From assembly GCA_963801065.1 (NCBI GenBank), contig CAWDDG010000002.1, positions 62,001 through 126,000 on the forward strand: a DNA stretch of 64,000 bases. The letters are read 5' to 3'. The DNA comes from CAWDDG01 sp963801065 (GTDB lineage: Bacteria > Actinomycetota > Actinomycetes > Jiangellales > Jiangellaceae). A program made the translations under genes and the position numbers. Positions 9,051-17,854 of the stretch are shown here, one piece after another (the first letter of the stretch is position 1; every line of letters starts with the position of its first letter). The notes under the pieces were generated by a model, which was not told where the DNA came from, searched no databases, and saw nothing but the letters and a program-made list of their open reading frames with translations.

Positions 9051-9782
9051 TCAGCGGTGACGGCTGGCACGCCGTTCACGAGCTTTGGCTGTGTGTGGGG
9101 CGGTGTTGGCCTCGAACAGTCCCACACAGCCGCGAACGGTCAGCTGGTGCTCGGCGAAGCGGCCGGCCAGCTCCTCGCCCAGGCCGGCCAGGTCGTCGCG
9201 GGCGTTGTGGAAGATGCCGCGGGAGTTGTACAGGCGCATCAGCGCTCGGGCCGGCGCGGTCGTGTTCACGCCGTCGGCCAGGATCGTGCCGCCGAACACG
9301 CGGCCACCAGGGCGCAGGGCGGTGGCGGCATGGGCGAACACCGCCCCCTTCGCTGGCCAGTCGCCGGGCAGGCAATGCAGCAGGAAGTTCATGCCGACCG
9401 AGTCGTACCGCCCGGCCGGCACGGGCAGCGGCTCCAGCACATTGGCCTGAATTACCTGTGGCTGGTAGCGCGAGATCCGGCGCGCGGCGACCGTAAGCAC
9501 CGTCGGATTGAGGTCCACCAGGGTCACCCATGGCCGTGCATCGGGGAATCGGACCCTGTCCAAGAAGTACGCCGTCCCGACGCCCAACTCCAGATGGCGG
9601 GCCCCGACGTTGCGGTTGTAGCCGGCGAGCATCTCCGCCTTGGGACAGCGCCACACCAGGCGGCACGACAGGCCAAGCACACCGACGTCGTAGGCGGCAA
9701 GCGTGACCCGGTTGTAGATCGCTTGGCCGGCCACCACGTCCGCGGGCAGCTCCACGGCGTCTCCCCGTCCCTCTGTCCTCAT
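9051..9782 (-). CDS. class I SAM-dependent methyltransferase
   Basis: Intact 243-residue SAM methyltransferase. It has motif I (HLELGVGTAYFLDRV), an acidic end of strand 2 (VTLVDLNP), a loop with FLLHCLPGDW and the post-II segment ALRPGGRVFGG. The N-terminal segment (AIYNRVTLAAYDVGVLGL) recurs as a relic at 1810-1946. The ATG at 9782 gives the conserved N-terminus with no extra leader. It is the first gene inside the 3.7-kb segment framed by the two tRNA-Lys halves and shows no frameshift, so it may still work. Substrate unknown. Confidence 0.85.
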   Translation of the reverse strand: MRTEGRGDAVELPADVVAGQAIYNRVTLAAYDVGVLGLSCRLVWRCPKAEMLAGYNRNVGARHLELGVGTAYFLDRVRFPDARPWVTLVDLNPTVLTVAARRISRYQPQVIQANVLEPLPVPAGRYDSVGMNFLLHCLPGDWPAKGAVFAHAATALRPGGRVFGGTILADGVNTTAPARALMRLYNSRGIFHNARDDLAGLGEELAGRFAEHQLTVRGCVGLFEANTAPHTAKARERRASRHR

Positions 9783-9944
9783 CCGTGCCCCAAGTCGCGG
9801 GCCACACGAGCTCCGGGCTGAGCCTGGCACGTGTCGCTACGGCCCCGCTTCTGTCTCGCCGGCCCAAGGACCGGTTGTTCCAAAAAGCACAAGGTGAACG
9901 TCACCAACGTCACCGTGCTCGCTCAAAGTTGAAGAGCCTCTTTG

Positions 9945-11240
9945 TCAGTCGGTTCCGCTGCCATGCCACCGCCGCATATGGTCGGCGTGGGTTGGTAAAT
10001 ACGCGCCGGACTGGTAATGGGCATCGTAGAACTCTGTATCGATGTGATGCGCCTGCACGAAGCCCGGCAGCACAAGCGTCGTGAGCGTCCCAGGAAACTT
10101 CCCGTGCTTCTCGTACACGTACTGCGCGACCTCGCCCAGGCAATGGACGAAGTCGTCGCTGTAAGGCTCGACGGTTCGCTTAATCTCGGCTGCCCGCTTC
10201 CAGGGACCACAGACGCCTGGATCGTACGCACCACCGGGGCCGAACTTCCGCTCCACGAAGGCCTGCACGGCCGCGCGCATGTCCGGGAAGTATGGCGGAC
10301 ACAATGCTTCGAACACGCCGTCGAGCCCGACCGGGTGGGGCATGGTCCATCGCTCGTCTTTAACGAAGCGGAATCCCAGCCCCTCGATGCCCTCCTCGGC
10401 GAACGCCCCCAGGATGCTCCAGCGATTCAGTCCCGTGTAGTAGAGGCCTCCCAACCCCATGGCCTGCAGCGTCAGCGCCACGTTGTGCGCCATGAACGCC
10501 ACCTCGGCGCAGTTCGCCTCGTAGGTTATCTGCTGGAGCATCGAGACCGGGAAGGGCTTGCGCTCATCCAGCAGACCAGAGCGGATGAACGGGGCTAGGT
10601 CTCCCGCGGGCCGCCCCGCCTGGTCGTCCGCGATCAGGTAGCCGTGCTCGACGAAGACGGCCAGCAAGCCGAGGAACTCCTCGCTGGCGTCGCCCATCGG
10701 CATCATGAACATCGAGCCCGGTGCATTCGCCATCCAGATGTTGGGCTCGAACATGTGAGGCGGTGCGGGCGGCAGGTCCAGTCGGGTGGTCGAGAGCTGC
10801 ACCGTGTGGTCTCGGCACACGGATATGACCTGCTCCGTGTCAGCCATACTCTCCAGCGACTCCCGGACGCCGGCCGGGACGACGTCTCGAGTGTTCGTCA
10901 CGTACGTGCCCTCGTCGGTCGTGTAGAAGAGCACGGGAGTTCCGATCCCTGCGGCCGTTGGGGCCGTTCGACCGGTGAACCGCACGGTGGGGCTCGCATG
11001 CTCCATCGGCCGGCTCGGTGAGAAGGGGATGCCGAAGTTCCACCCCGTTACCCCGGTGGCCGCGGCGACCAGGATCGCCTGCTCCAGCTCCGACAGCGGC
11101 TCGGGGGCGGATCGGGACGTGAACGCCAAGGGCCCCGAAGGGATCTCCATCCCCAGCCCGAACCGGCGGGAGCGGCGCCCGAAGATCGCCTGCATCAGGG
11201 GGAACTCGAGCAGATCTGATATCGCCACACGGTCCGTCAT
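9945..11240 (-). CDS. nitroreductase-like protein of unknown function
   Basis: An intact protein of about 431 residues. The N-terminus (IFGRRSRRFGLG, LSELEQAILVAAATGVTGWN) recalls the FMN-binding start of nitroreductase-like proteins, where an RRS-R motif contacts the cofactor phosphate, but the rest does not match a family I can name. A Met/Pro-rich middle and a conserved-looking C-terminus follow. I prefer the ATG at 11240, with GAGG five bases upstream; an ATG at 11258 overlaps the upstream stop (ATGA) and is the alternative. It lies in the tRNA-Lys-bounded segment between the methyltransferase and a frameshifted gene, all on the minus strand, suggesting one transcript. Confidence 0.6.
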   Translation of the reverse strand: MTDRVAISDLLEFPLMQAIFGRRSRRFGLGMEIPSGPLAFTSRSAPEPLSELEQAILVAAATGVTGWNFGIPFSPSRPMEHASPTVRFTGRTAPTAAGIGTPVLFYTTDEGTYVTNTRDVVPAGVRESLESMADTEQVISVCRDHTVQLSTTRLDLPPAPPHMFEPNIWMANAPGSMFMMPMGDASEEFLGLLAVFVEHGYLIADDQAGRPAGDLAPFIRSGLLDERKPFPVSMLQQITYEANCAEVAFMAHNVALTLQAMGLGGLYYTGLNRWSILGAFAEEGIEGLGFRFVKDERWTMPHPVGLDGVFEALCPPYFPDMRAAVQAFVERKFGPGGAYDPGVCGPWKRAAEIKRTVEPYSDDFVHCLGEVAQYVYEKHGKFPGTLTTLVLPGFVQAHHIDTEFYDAHYQSGAYLPTHADHMRRWHGSGTD

Positions 11241-11254
11241 CGAAACCTCGGGAC

Positions 11255-11925
11255 TCATCGACGGGAGGGGCGTGCCGCCATGGCGGCTTCCCTCGATGGC
11301 ACCGCCTTGTGGCGGCCCTCGTCGAAGGGCTCAAACAGGGCCTGGCCGACGGCGAAGATCCCTCGCTGGGGGATCACGAAATCACCCAGCGACGCGGCTT
11401 CGGGGAGGGGCTCGGGGCCTCCCAGATCGGCGCCGTGGAGGGAAGCACGGCCGCCGATCACCGCCCAGATCGACTTGGGGTTCGCCTTGAACCATTGCCC
11501 GTTCGGCGCGTTCCCTGCAGTGACAAGCGCCCTGCTCGCAGCATCGGGCCGGCGACGGCGGCCATAAACGAGAGCACGGAGCGTCGGCGCCACAGCAGGT
11601 CCGGGGTCGCCTGGCCCACTGCGCTGAAGAAGCGGGTCGCCCGGGTCGGGGCGAGCATGATCTCCCAGTCGAGCTCTCGTCCCTCAATCTTCAGGATCAT
11701 CCGTCGCGGGTATGGCCGCGAGACGTCGATCGCGGCGCGAACGACTCGCTCCACGCCGCTCCCGAAGTAGCGCGGAAAGGCGTGCAAGGGTTCGGAATCG
11801 ACCCAAATGGTCCACGCATCCTCCGGATCGCGGTGCCACACGGATGTGTACCCGGGTCCGACGGATGACCTCGGGAACCTCCGCATGGCCAGCACGTCTC
11901 CGGACGTGAACGGCACGCCCAGCAT
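11255..11925 (-). pseudogene. conserved protein of unknown function, frameshifted
   Basis: From ATG 11925 the frame reads LGVPFTSGDVLAMRRFP, GYTSVWHRDPEDAWTIWVD and GRELDWEIMLAPTRATRFFS. A single shift near 11.51 kb leads to APNGQWFKANPKSIWAVI and LGDFVIPQRGIFAVGQALF, ending with TGA at 11255-11257. I recognise the pattern as that of uncharacterised actinobacterial proteins but know no function. Its stop overlaps the ATG of the next gene, so the two were probably cotranslated. The region upstream of the ATG is occupied by a different coding remnant (11930-12061), so the N-terminus may be a recombination joint. Confidence 0.55.
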
Positions 11926-11929
11926 CCGC

Positions 11930-12061
11930 CAAACCGGCCAGGCCCTCGGCGGTCTCCTCCTGTTCCAGCGCCACCTGGAAGGAGTCCCGGGCACCGGCCC
12001 AGTCTCCAGCGGCAAGTGCCTCGTTCCCCGCCGAGAACTGGTCTTCGACCTCGCTCCCCAC
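11930..12061 (-). pseudogene. N-terminal scrap of a TPR/LuxR-type regulator
   Basis: From GTG 12061 the minus strand reads EDQFSAGNEALAAGDWAGAR and DSFQVALEQEETAEGLAGL, the typical first TPR of LuxR-type regulators. Homology ends where the next gene's ATG lies, so it is a fragment fused to, or abutting, that gene. Confidence 0.5.
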
Positions 12062-12172
12062 CTGTCGACTTTATGCGTCGGCGTGGTGGCTTGATCACCG
12101 AACCCACCCCGCTCGCCGAATCGATCCCCTTCATTCGCCCGTGCGTAAGAGTGGCTCTCACGTACCCAAACC

Positions 12173-12395
12173 CTCTGGTGGGTGCGCAACCCGCAGACGG
12201 GCAAGTGGCGGCTGACCGATCCGTGGCAGACCGTGTTCGTCGACCTGCACGGCGATCAGGGCCTGCTGGGGCAGGTCACCGGGCGCACCAGCGCCGCCGT
12301 GGTGGCCTGGCGAAACGCGCGCGGCCAGGCGTGGCGAGACATCGTCGAGGTGGTCGCGATCGACCGCTCGCCCGCGACGCTGCACACCGCAGGGC
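12173..12395 (+). mobile_element. ISL3-family transposase fragment
   Basis: The plus frame reads WWVRNPQTGKWRLTDPWQTV, FVDLHGDQGLLGQVTGRT and AWRDIVEVVAIDRSP. This is the region around the first catalytic Asp of ISL3-type DDE transposases (GLLGQV-GRT then W-D-V--VAID). Both ends are missing and no terminal inverted repeats are seen, so only a scrap of the insertion sequence remains. It sits about 140 bp from attachment scar C. Confidence 0.65.
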
Positions 12396-12530
12396 AGACG
12401 TGCTCTGGCCCACCGCGCCGGAGAATAGCTCCGACACATTGGCTGCCACTTTGGCTGACGGGAGCGCCCCGAGCCAGTCTGACAAGCCCTAGACTGACCG
12501 CTCCAGCGCTCTGACCAGCGAAAAACGTGG

Positions 12531-12688
12531 TGGGCCCCGTGGGGCTCGAACCCACAACCCGCGGATTAAAAGGACGCAGCATCGCGGCAACTATGGCCCC
12601 TACCTGCGACTATGCCCCCACCGCGTCCCCAACAGCACCACCAGCGGACCATGGTGAACGTCATTTCGTTGCCACGAACCATGCCACG
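12531..12688 (-). mobile_element. attachment-site scar C: tRNA-Lys 3' half joined to element end
   Basis: A second tRNA-Lys 3' half, on the minus strand, running from the anticodon loop to an encoded CCA just below 12531. It is followed by the same kind of element end as scars A and B, with paired repeats TTGCCACG at 12669-12676 and ATGCCACG at 12681-12688, again 12 bp apart. It lies exactly 3,700 bp from scar B in the same orientation, so scars B and C frame a 3.7-kb unit. Confidence 0.7.
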
Positions 12689-12739
12689 CCGGCTGCCCGT
12701 GCGCTGGGTTAATCCGGTTGCAGTTTCCGCCACGCTGCC

Positions 12740-13264
12740 CGTGAGGTACACGAGGGCACCCTGGTGCGTACCCGGGAGCTCATGACGCGCCAGGCCGACT
12801 GCTTCCATCACGACGTCTTGCCCGCCTTGGAGAAGGAGGGCATCGAGATCGCCCGCTGGGACGATCTCGACGATGCAGAACACGTCCGGCTGTGGGAGCT
12901 GTTCGGAGAACGGATCTTCCCGGTGCTGACTCCGCTGGCGGTCGACCCCGCGCACCCGTTCCCGTACATCTCCGGGCTCTCTCTCAACCTCGCGGTCGTC
13001 GTTCGCAACCCGCGAACGGCCACCGAGCACTTCGCCCGGGTGAAGGTGCCGCCGAACTTCCCGCGGTTCCTGCCAGTGGCCGAGCAGCGGTTCGTCCGGC
13101 TCGAGGACGTCATCGCCGCCCACCTCGCGCAGCTCTTCCCCGGCATGGAGGTGCTCCAGCATCACACCTTCCGGGTGACCCGCAACGAGGACGTCGAGGT
13201 CGAGGAGGACGACGCCGAGAACCTGCTTACCGCGATGGAGCGCGAACTGATGCGCCAGCTCCGC
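12740..13264 (+). pseudogene. ppk: polyphosphate kinase 1 fragment
   Basis: An internal piece of Ppk1, the enzyme that makes polyphosphate from ATP. It reads RELMTRQADCFHHDVLPAL, FPVLTPLAVDPAHPFPYISG, LSLNLAVVVRNP, FPGMEVLQHHTFRVTRNED and EVEEDDAENLL, all diagnostic of the Ppk1 N-terminal and head domains. It has no natural start and breaks off after MERELMRQL, so both phosphohistidine-bearing C-terminal domains are missing. It starts about 50 bp after attachment scar C, so the gene was cut by recombination. No function is possible. Confidence 0.85.
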
Positions 13265-13350
13265 AGCCATCCCAACGACACACCGACGTCGTCCGCGTCT
13301 CCCCGAACCGGCCGCGCTGTGACGCGAATGGCGAAACGCTGCCGTGTCGC

Positions 13351-13858
13351 TCAGTGGAAGTGGGATGGGAACTGGCCGATGAGGCCCGAACTCAGCAGGT
13401 CCGCCATGGCCAGGATGTGGAGGTGCACCTGTTCGTAGTCGGCCACGCTCGCGGGGTAGTCGCCGGCCAGCTCATGCGCGGCCTCGGTCAGGGTCTGGTC
13501 GAGGTGTGTCTTCATGTCCGCCCTCATGACGTCATTCGGCCAGAACCGCGGGTTGGCGGCGGAGAGGAAGTCAGCGATGTCGTTGGCGTTGGCGTACCAC
13601 CGGGCGTTCGCCTCGTTGAAGGCGTCGGTGTCACCGGCCTTGGCCGCCTGCAGGATCTCGACGGCGATGATGATGTGATCGTGCAGCAGCGCGGTCAGCT
13701 GTGCACCGGCGGCGTCGCCGTAGAAGGGCTTGATCGCGTTGCCGATGTCGACCTGGTTTGCACACGGCCGCGGTGGCGTGGAAGCCGGCGATCCGTCAGC
13801 GAAGGTGATGGCCAGTCTGGTCCAGTGATGTGATCTTCCCAGAGTTTGCGCATGGCTC
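13351..13858 (-). pseudogene. helical conserved protein of unknown function, broken at the N-terminus
   Basis: The C-terminal two thirds read cleanly (QVDIGNAIKPFYGDAAG, LLHDHIIIAVEILQAAKAGD, EANARWYANANDIADFLS, YEQVHLHILAMADLLSSGLI), ending at 13351. This is an all-helical family widespread in soil bacteria with no function known to me. The N-terminal part needs two frame changes (KLWEDHITG near 13.84 kb, then TRLAITFADG) and stops where the G-rich anomalous stretch begins. The start codon is lost. Confidence 0.65.
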
Positions 13859-14660
13859 GTGGAAGGCGACCTGGGGGTTGGGGGTGGGAGGGAGGTGGTG
13901 TTGTGGGGTGGGGGGATGCGATAGAAGTAGGTGGGGCGAGGGGAGAAGGGATGAGTGGGGGAGGGGTATGGATGGTTTGGGTTTGGGGTTGGGCTAAGGG
14001 CGTGGGTGTGAATGTAGGGGTGGAAGGGTTGCGATGTTTGGTAGGAGGCGGACGCGCGTGCACGCTGCAGGTGCAGAGTGAGCTGGTAGCAGGAAGCGGT
14101 GGTGAGTGATGCGCTAGGGATAGGTGCGAGCACTGTGTGCAAGCGGGGAGTACAAGCAGGATTACGATACACGAGTGCGAGAGGGCTCGGTAAATAGCAG
14201 CGTACGGCGGATCTGCACGGCGCTGGCCTGATCAGGATCGGCGGGAGTTGTCGGCGCGTTCAGCAACTGTGCGATGGGCGGTTGGCTGCGCTAGAGGTAG
14301 CGAGCGGCAGTGAAAGGTACCGGTATGGCGGCGGTTGTGCGCGCTGAAGAGCTGTGGCACGCTGTGTAGTTGGTGAGATATGATGGCGGAACTCGATGTG
14401 GCGATAGAGGTGATGTTATAAAGCGGTGAAGCTTGGTGGACGGTGCGATTCGGATACTGTGGAGGTGAGCGTTCGTTGCGAATGCGCGTGGCGGATGCGG
14501 TACGGATTGGCAGGCGTTCGGCGAGCGTGTATAGATCTTCGGGACTGAAAGTTTGCCGTCGGTTCCCGGATAGCGGGCTGGACGCTCGGTTCACCCGCCA
14601 GTGTCAGGGGCAATGGCGGAACGGGCGAGTCATCGACTCGCGGCTTCTTGATAAGGGTGA
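13859..14660. other. anomalous G-rich, C-poor stretch without genes
   Basis: From about 13866 to 14050 the plus strand is dominated by G runs separated by T or A, with very little C, quite unlike the rest of the window. From 14050 to 14660 the composition is mixed but still low in coding signal, with many stops in all frames. I find no gene, tRNA or terminator. It may be foreign DNA, a non-coding G-tract region, or poor sequence at an assembly joint. Confidence 0.6.
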
Positions 14661-15908
14661 TCACCGAACCGGCACGCCCGAGGGGATGAGTGCGTCAAGT
14701 GGGATGTCCTGGTCGGTGAGTTGGTCGACGTCGGCGGGCTCTTCTGAGCGGATGAGGTGTTCGATGGCGGGAGTGACGTCCCAGACGTTGACGTTCATGC
14801 CGGCTACAACTCGCCCTGCCTTGAGCCAGAATGCGATGAACTGACGTCCGGGGCGGTCGCCGCGGTAGACGAGCTGGTCGTAGCCGCCGGGTTCGACGTG
14901 GCCGGAGTACTCCATGCCGAGGTCGTACTGGTCGGTGTAGAAGTACGGCACCGGGTCGTAGCCGACATGTTGACCCAGCATCGACCGGGCTGCTGCCGGG
15001 CCGCCGTGTAGCGCATTGGCCCAGTGCTCGACCCTGAGGTGCCGCCCGAGCAGCGGGTGGTAGGTGTTGGCGACGTCGCCGGCAACATAGATGTCCGGGT
15101 CGCAGGTGCGCATGGCCTCGTCTGCGACGATCCCGTTGTCGATCGTGAGCCCGGCGTTCTCGGCGAGCCCGACGTTGGGTTGAGCACCCACGCCGACCAC
15201 CACGATGTCCGCGGCGAGTGTCTCGCCGGTCTCGGTGACGAGTCCGGTGACGGCGGTCATTGGCACTGGTGAACGCTTGCGACCCGGTTGCGGAGGCGCA
15301 GGTCGACGCCGTGCTCGGGGTGCAGATCGGCGAACATCTGGCCGAGCTCGTCGCCGAGCGCGGCGCGCAACGGCGTCGGCTGTGGGTCCACTACCGTCAC
15401 CCGGTTGCCGTGGCCGCGGGCGGCAGCAGCTGTCTCCATCCCGATCCAGCCGGCGCCGACCACAACCACCCGGCGGCCGCCGACGGTCAGCGCGGCGCGC
15501 AGCGCGTCGGCGTCCTGCGCGTCGCGCAGGTAGTACAGCCCATGCAGGTCGGTGGCGGGCAGCCGGCGGGCCGCGGAGCCTGTGGCGAGCAGCAGCTTGT
15601 CGTAGCCGAGGATCGTGCCGTTGCCCAGGGTGAGCTTGTGGCCGGCCGGGTCGAGGTCGACGGCTGGGCTCCCCAGGAGCAGCTCCACTTCGTGTTCCTG
15701 CGTACCAGCCCGGCCCGTGGACGTAGATCGTGTCGCGCTCGGCGGTGCCGTTGAGGTAGCCCTTGGACAGCGGCGGTCTCTCGTAGGGACGCTCGGGCTC
15801 GGCGCCCACGATCTGGATCCGGCCGGTGAAGCCCTCCTCGCGCAGCGTCTGGGCAGCCTTGGCTCCGGCGAGGCCCCCGCCGGCGATGAGGAACGAATGC
15901 TGTGCCAT
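14661..15908 (-). pseudogene. NAD(P)/FAD-dependent oxidoreductase, two frameshifts
   Basis: Ferredoxin-reductase-like flavoprotein. Start ATG 15908 has AGGAG 7 bases upstream. The FAD motif (GGGLAGAKAAQTLR) and RPYERPPLSKGYL follow, then a shift near 15.69 kb. The next frame has the NAD(P) motif (VVVVGAGWIGMETAAAA) and shifts near 15.25 kb to the frame with the second FAD motif (DIYVAGDVAN) and the C-terminal domain ending at 14661. An intact relative is at 41411-42634. It is the last gene of a doxX-folE-reductase operon on the minus strand. Confidence 0.8.
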
Positions 15909-15937
15909 GTGGAAACTCCTGGGTTCGGGTGGGGTGG

Positions 15938-16568
15938 TCAGTGGCTTGCGACGGCGAGGGCGAAGAACTCCTGCCGGGTGCGGTCGTCGTCGCGGAGCGC
16001 CCCGTGCAGGGCAGAGGTGACCGTGCGGGCTCCAGCGGCGCGGACACCGCGAAGAGACATGCACAGGTGCTCGGCTTCGATGACGACCCCGACGCCCTTG
16101 GGCGCCAGGTTCACTTGCAGCCAGTTGGCGACCTGTTGGGTCAGCCGTTCCTGGACCTGCAGGTCGCGGGCGAACAGTTCCACCACCCGGGCCAGCTTGG
16201 ACAGGCCCAGGATCCGCTGGCCGGGCAGATAGCCGACGTGCGCGACCCCGTGGAAGGGCAGCAGGTGGTGCTGGCACAGCGAGTGGACGGGGATCTCGCG
16301 GGCCACGACCAGCTCGTCGTACCCCTCGTCATTGGGGAAGGTGGTCAGGTCGAACGCGGGCGGGGTGAGCATCTCGGCGTAGGAGTCGGCCACCCGTGCC
16401 GGCGTTTCGGCCAGATGCTCGTCGGTGGGGTCGCGGCCCAACGCGACGAGCAGGTCGGCGACGGCTCGCCGGGCGGCTACCAGGTCCGGTTCCGCTCGGC
16501 GGGCCGACGATCCGCAGCCGGGGCGTCCCGGAAGCCGGCCGGTGCCGGGTGGCTGCGGCGGCCGTCAT
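15938..16568 (-). pseudogene. folE: GTP cyclohydrolase I, one frameshift
   Basis: FolE converts GTP to dihydroneopterin triphosphate, the first step toward folate and pterins. The catalytic region is intact: HLAETPARVADSYAEML, HSLCQHHLLPFHGVAHVGY (zinc Cys and His residues) and EAEHLCMSLRGV (second zinc Cys). The N-terminal part from ATG 16568 is in another frame; reading DLVAARRAVADLLVALG upstream of the catalytic part places the indel near 16.49 kb. Its ATG overlaps the doxX stop (ATGA), so the two were translationally coupled. A folE in such an operon is probably an accessory copy making a pterin for a neighbouring enzyme, but that is inference. Confidence 0.8.
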
Positions 16569-17005
16569 CGAAGCCCTCCGGGCCCGCGCCCGTCGTGCGC
16601 GACCGCAAGCCTGGACAGCGCCAACGCGCCGACGAGCAGGCCGAAGTCGCGCAGCGCGATGTCGTAGTAGTCGGGGATCAGCAGCAGGTTGACGATGATT
16701 CCGGCCAGCCAGCCGGCGACCAGCAGCGCGCCGTACCGCGGCAGCAGCGCAACGGCGACGCCGGCGAGGATCTCCACCACGCCGACGGCGTACATCGCCT
16801 GCTGGGCCGTGCCGGGGACGATGTCATTGATCACCGGCGCCAGATAGGCGGGCCAGTCGGTCAGCACGTTCGCGAACTTGTCCAGCCCGAACACGATCGG
16901 GGCCACGGTGAAGACCGTGCGCAAGAGCAGGAACGCCTGCCGCGACGGGGCAGCGGCCAAGCGCCACGCGCGGCTATGTGGTCGGGTCGGGGGATGGTTG
17001 GTCAT
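16565..17005 (-). CDS. DoxX-family membrane protein
   Basis: A 146-residue integral membrane protein with four hydrophobic segments (LLLRTVFTVAPIVFGLDKF, AMYAVGVVEILAGVAVALL, GALLVAGWLAGIIVNLLLI, FGLLVGALALSRLAVA), the usual DoxX layout. GAGGAG lies 7 bases before the ATG. It is the first gene of the doxX-folE-reductase unit and is intact, unlike both partners. DoxX proteins are linked to thiol/quinone redox balance in other actinobacteria; its role here is not shown. Confidence 0.8.
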   Translation of the reverse strand: MTNHPPTRPHSRAWRLAAAPSRQAFLLLRTVFTVAPIVFGLDKFANVLTDWPAYLAPVINDIVPGTAQQAMYAVGVVEILAGVAVALLPRYGALLVAGWLAGIIVNLLLIPDYYDIALRDFGLLVGALALSRLAVAHDGRGPGGLR

Positions 17006-17042
17006 GGGCGGACTCCTCTCTAAAAGAACTTTGTCGTGTCAC

Positions 17043-17083
17043 GTTAGAAGGCTCACGGCTTCTTTCATCAAGAGTTTTATACT
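17043..17083. promoter_or_regulatory. divergent promoters between the doxX operon and its regulator
   Basis: An AT-rich island in the 91-bp gap. On the minus strand, TTGATG (17066-17071) and TCTAAC (17043-17048) are 17 bp apart, a fair sigma-70 match facing doxX. On the plus strand, TATACT at 17078-17083 lies 13 bp before the regulator's ATG, implying a very short or absent leader. The regulator probably controls both. Confidence 0.5.
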
Positions 17084-17096
17084 TTACAGTGTGGGT

Positions 17097-17854
17097 ATGG
17101 AGCAGCGGCCGTTGGCGGATCGGGTGGCGGCCGTCAGCGCGCTGGACGAGCCGATCCGCCGGGCCCTGTTCGAGCACGTCTCCCGCAGCGATGCACCGGT
17201 CAGCCGGGACGAGGCCGCCGAGGCGTTGGGGCTCGCCGCGCAGCACTGCCGCCTTCCACCTCGACCGGCTCGCCGACGAGGGCCTGCTGACGGTGGAGTT
17301 CAGGCGGCTCACCGGCCGGACCGGGCCGGGGCGGGACGCCCGTCCAAGCTCTACAGCCGAGCGGCCGGCGAGGTCGCGGTCACCGTTCCCGAACGCCGCT
17401 ACGACTTCGCCGGCCAGCTGCTGGTCGACCGCGATCGAGGAGTCCACCCGCACCGGTGAGCCGGCGGGGGAGACGCTGCTGCGGATAGCCGGGACACCGG
17501 CCGGGCCCTGGGCTCCGGCGCCGGTTCGCTGGAGAAGGTTCTCGAGGACCACGGGTACGAACCCCGACCGGACGGTGCGGGCGGAATCGTGCTGGGCAAC
17601 TGCCCGTTCCATCGGCTGGCACGGCAGCACACCGACACCGTGTGCCACCTGAACCTGGAGCTGCTGCGAGGAGTCGCGGAGGGCTCGGACGACCAGCGGC
17701 ACACCCTGGTGCTCGACCCCGGGATCGGACGGTGCTGCGTCCGAGCCGTGCCGCGGCACCCGTGCATGCGACCACCAGGCCAGACGCATCTGGCCACCTC
17801 GACGACTCCGCCGTCACCGGGACGCGTCTGCCCGGCCGGAAGGAAACCCGATGA
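17097..17854 (+). pseudogene. ArsR-like helix-turn-helix regulator, frameshifted
   Basis: DNA-binding regulator divergent from the doxX operon. The first frame gives LADRVAAVSALDEPIRRALF and PVSRDEAAEALGL, a winged helix start. Then the reading moves to STAAFHLDRLADEGLLTVEF, AGRPSKLYSRAAGEVAVTVP, LLRIAGTPAG and LGNCPFHRLARQHTDTVCHL in other frames. The Cys-rich end (GRCCVRA) hints at metal or redox sensing, as in related regulators. At least three indels are needed. The last frame ends with TGA overlapping the transaldolase ATG, so the two genes were coupled. Confidence 0.6.

Noticed and set aside
13866..14050. A telomere-like or CRISPR-like repeat
   Set aside because: The G runs have no constant unit length or spacing, and no repeat-spacer pattern is visible.
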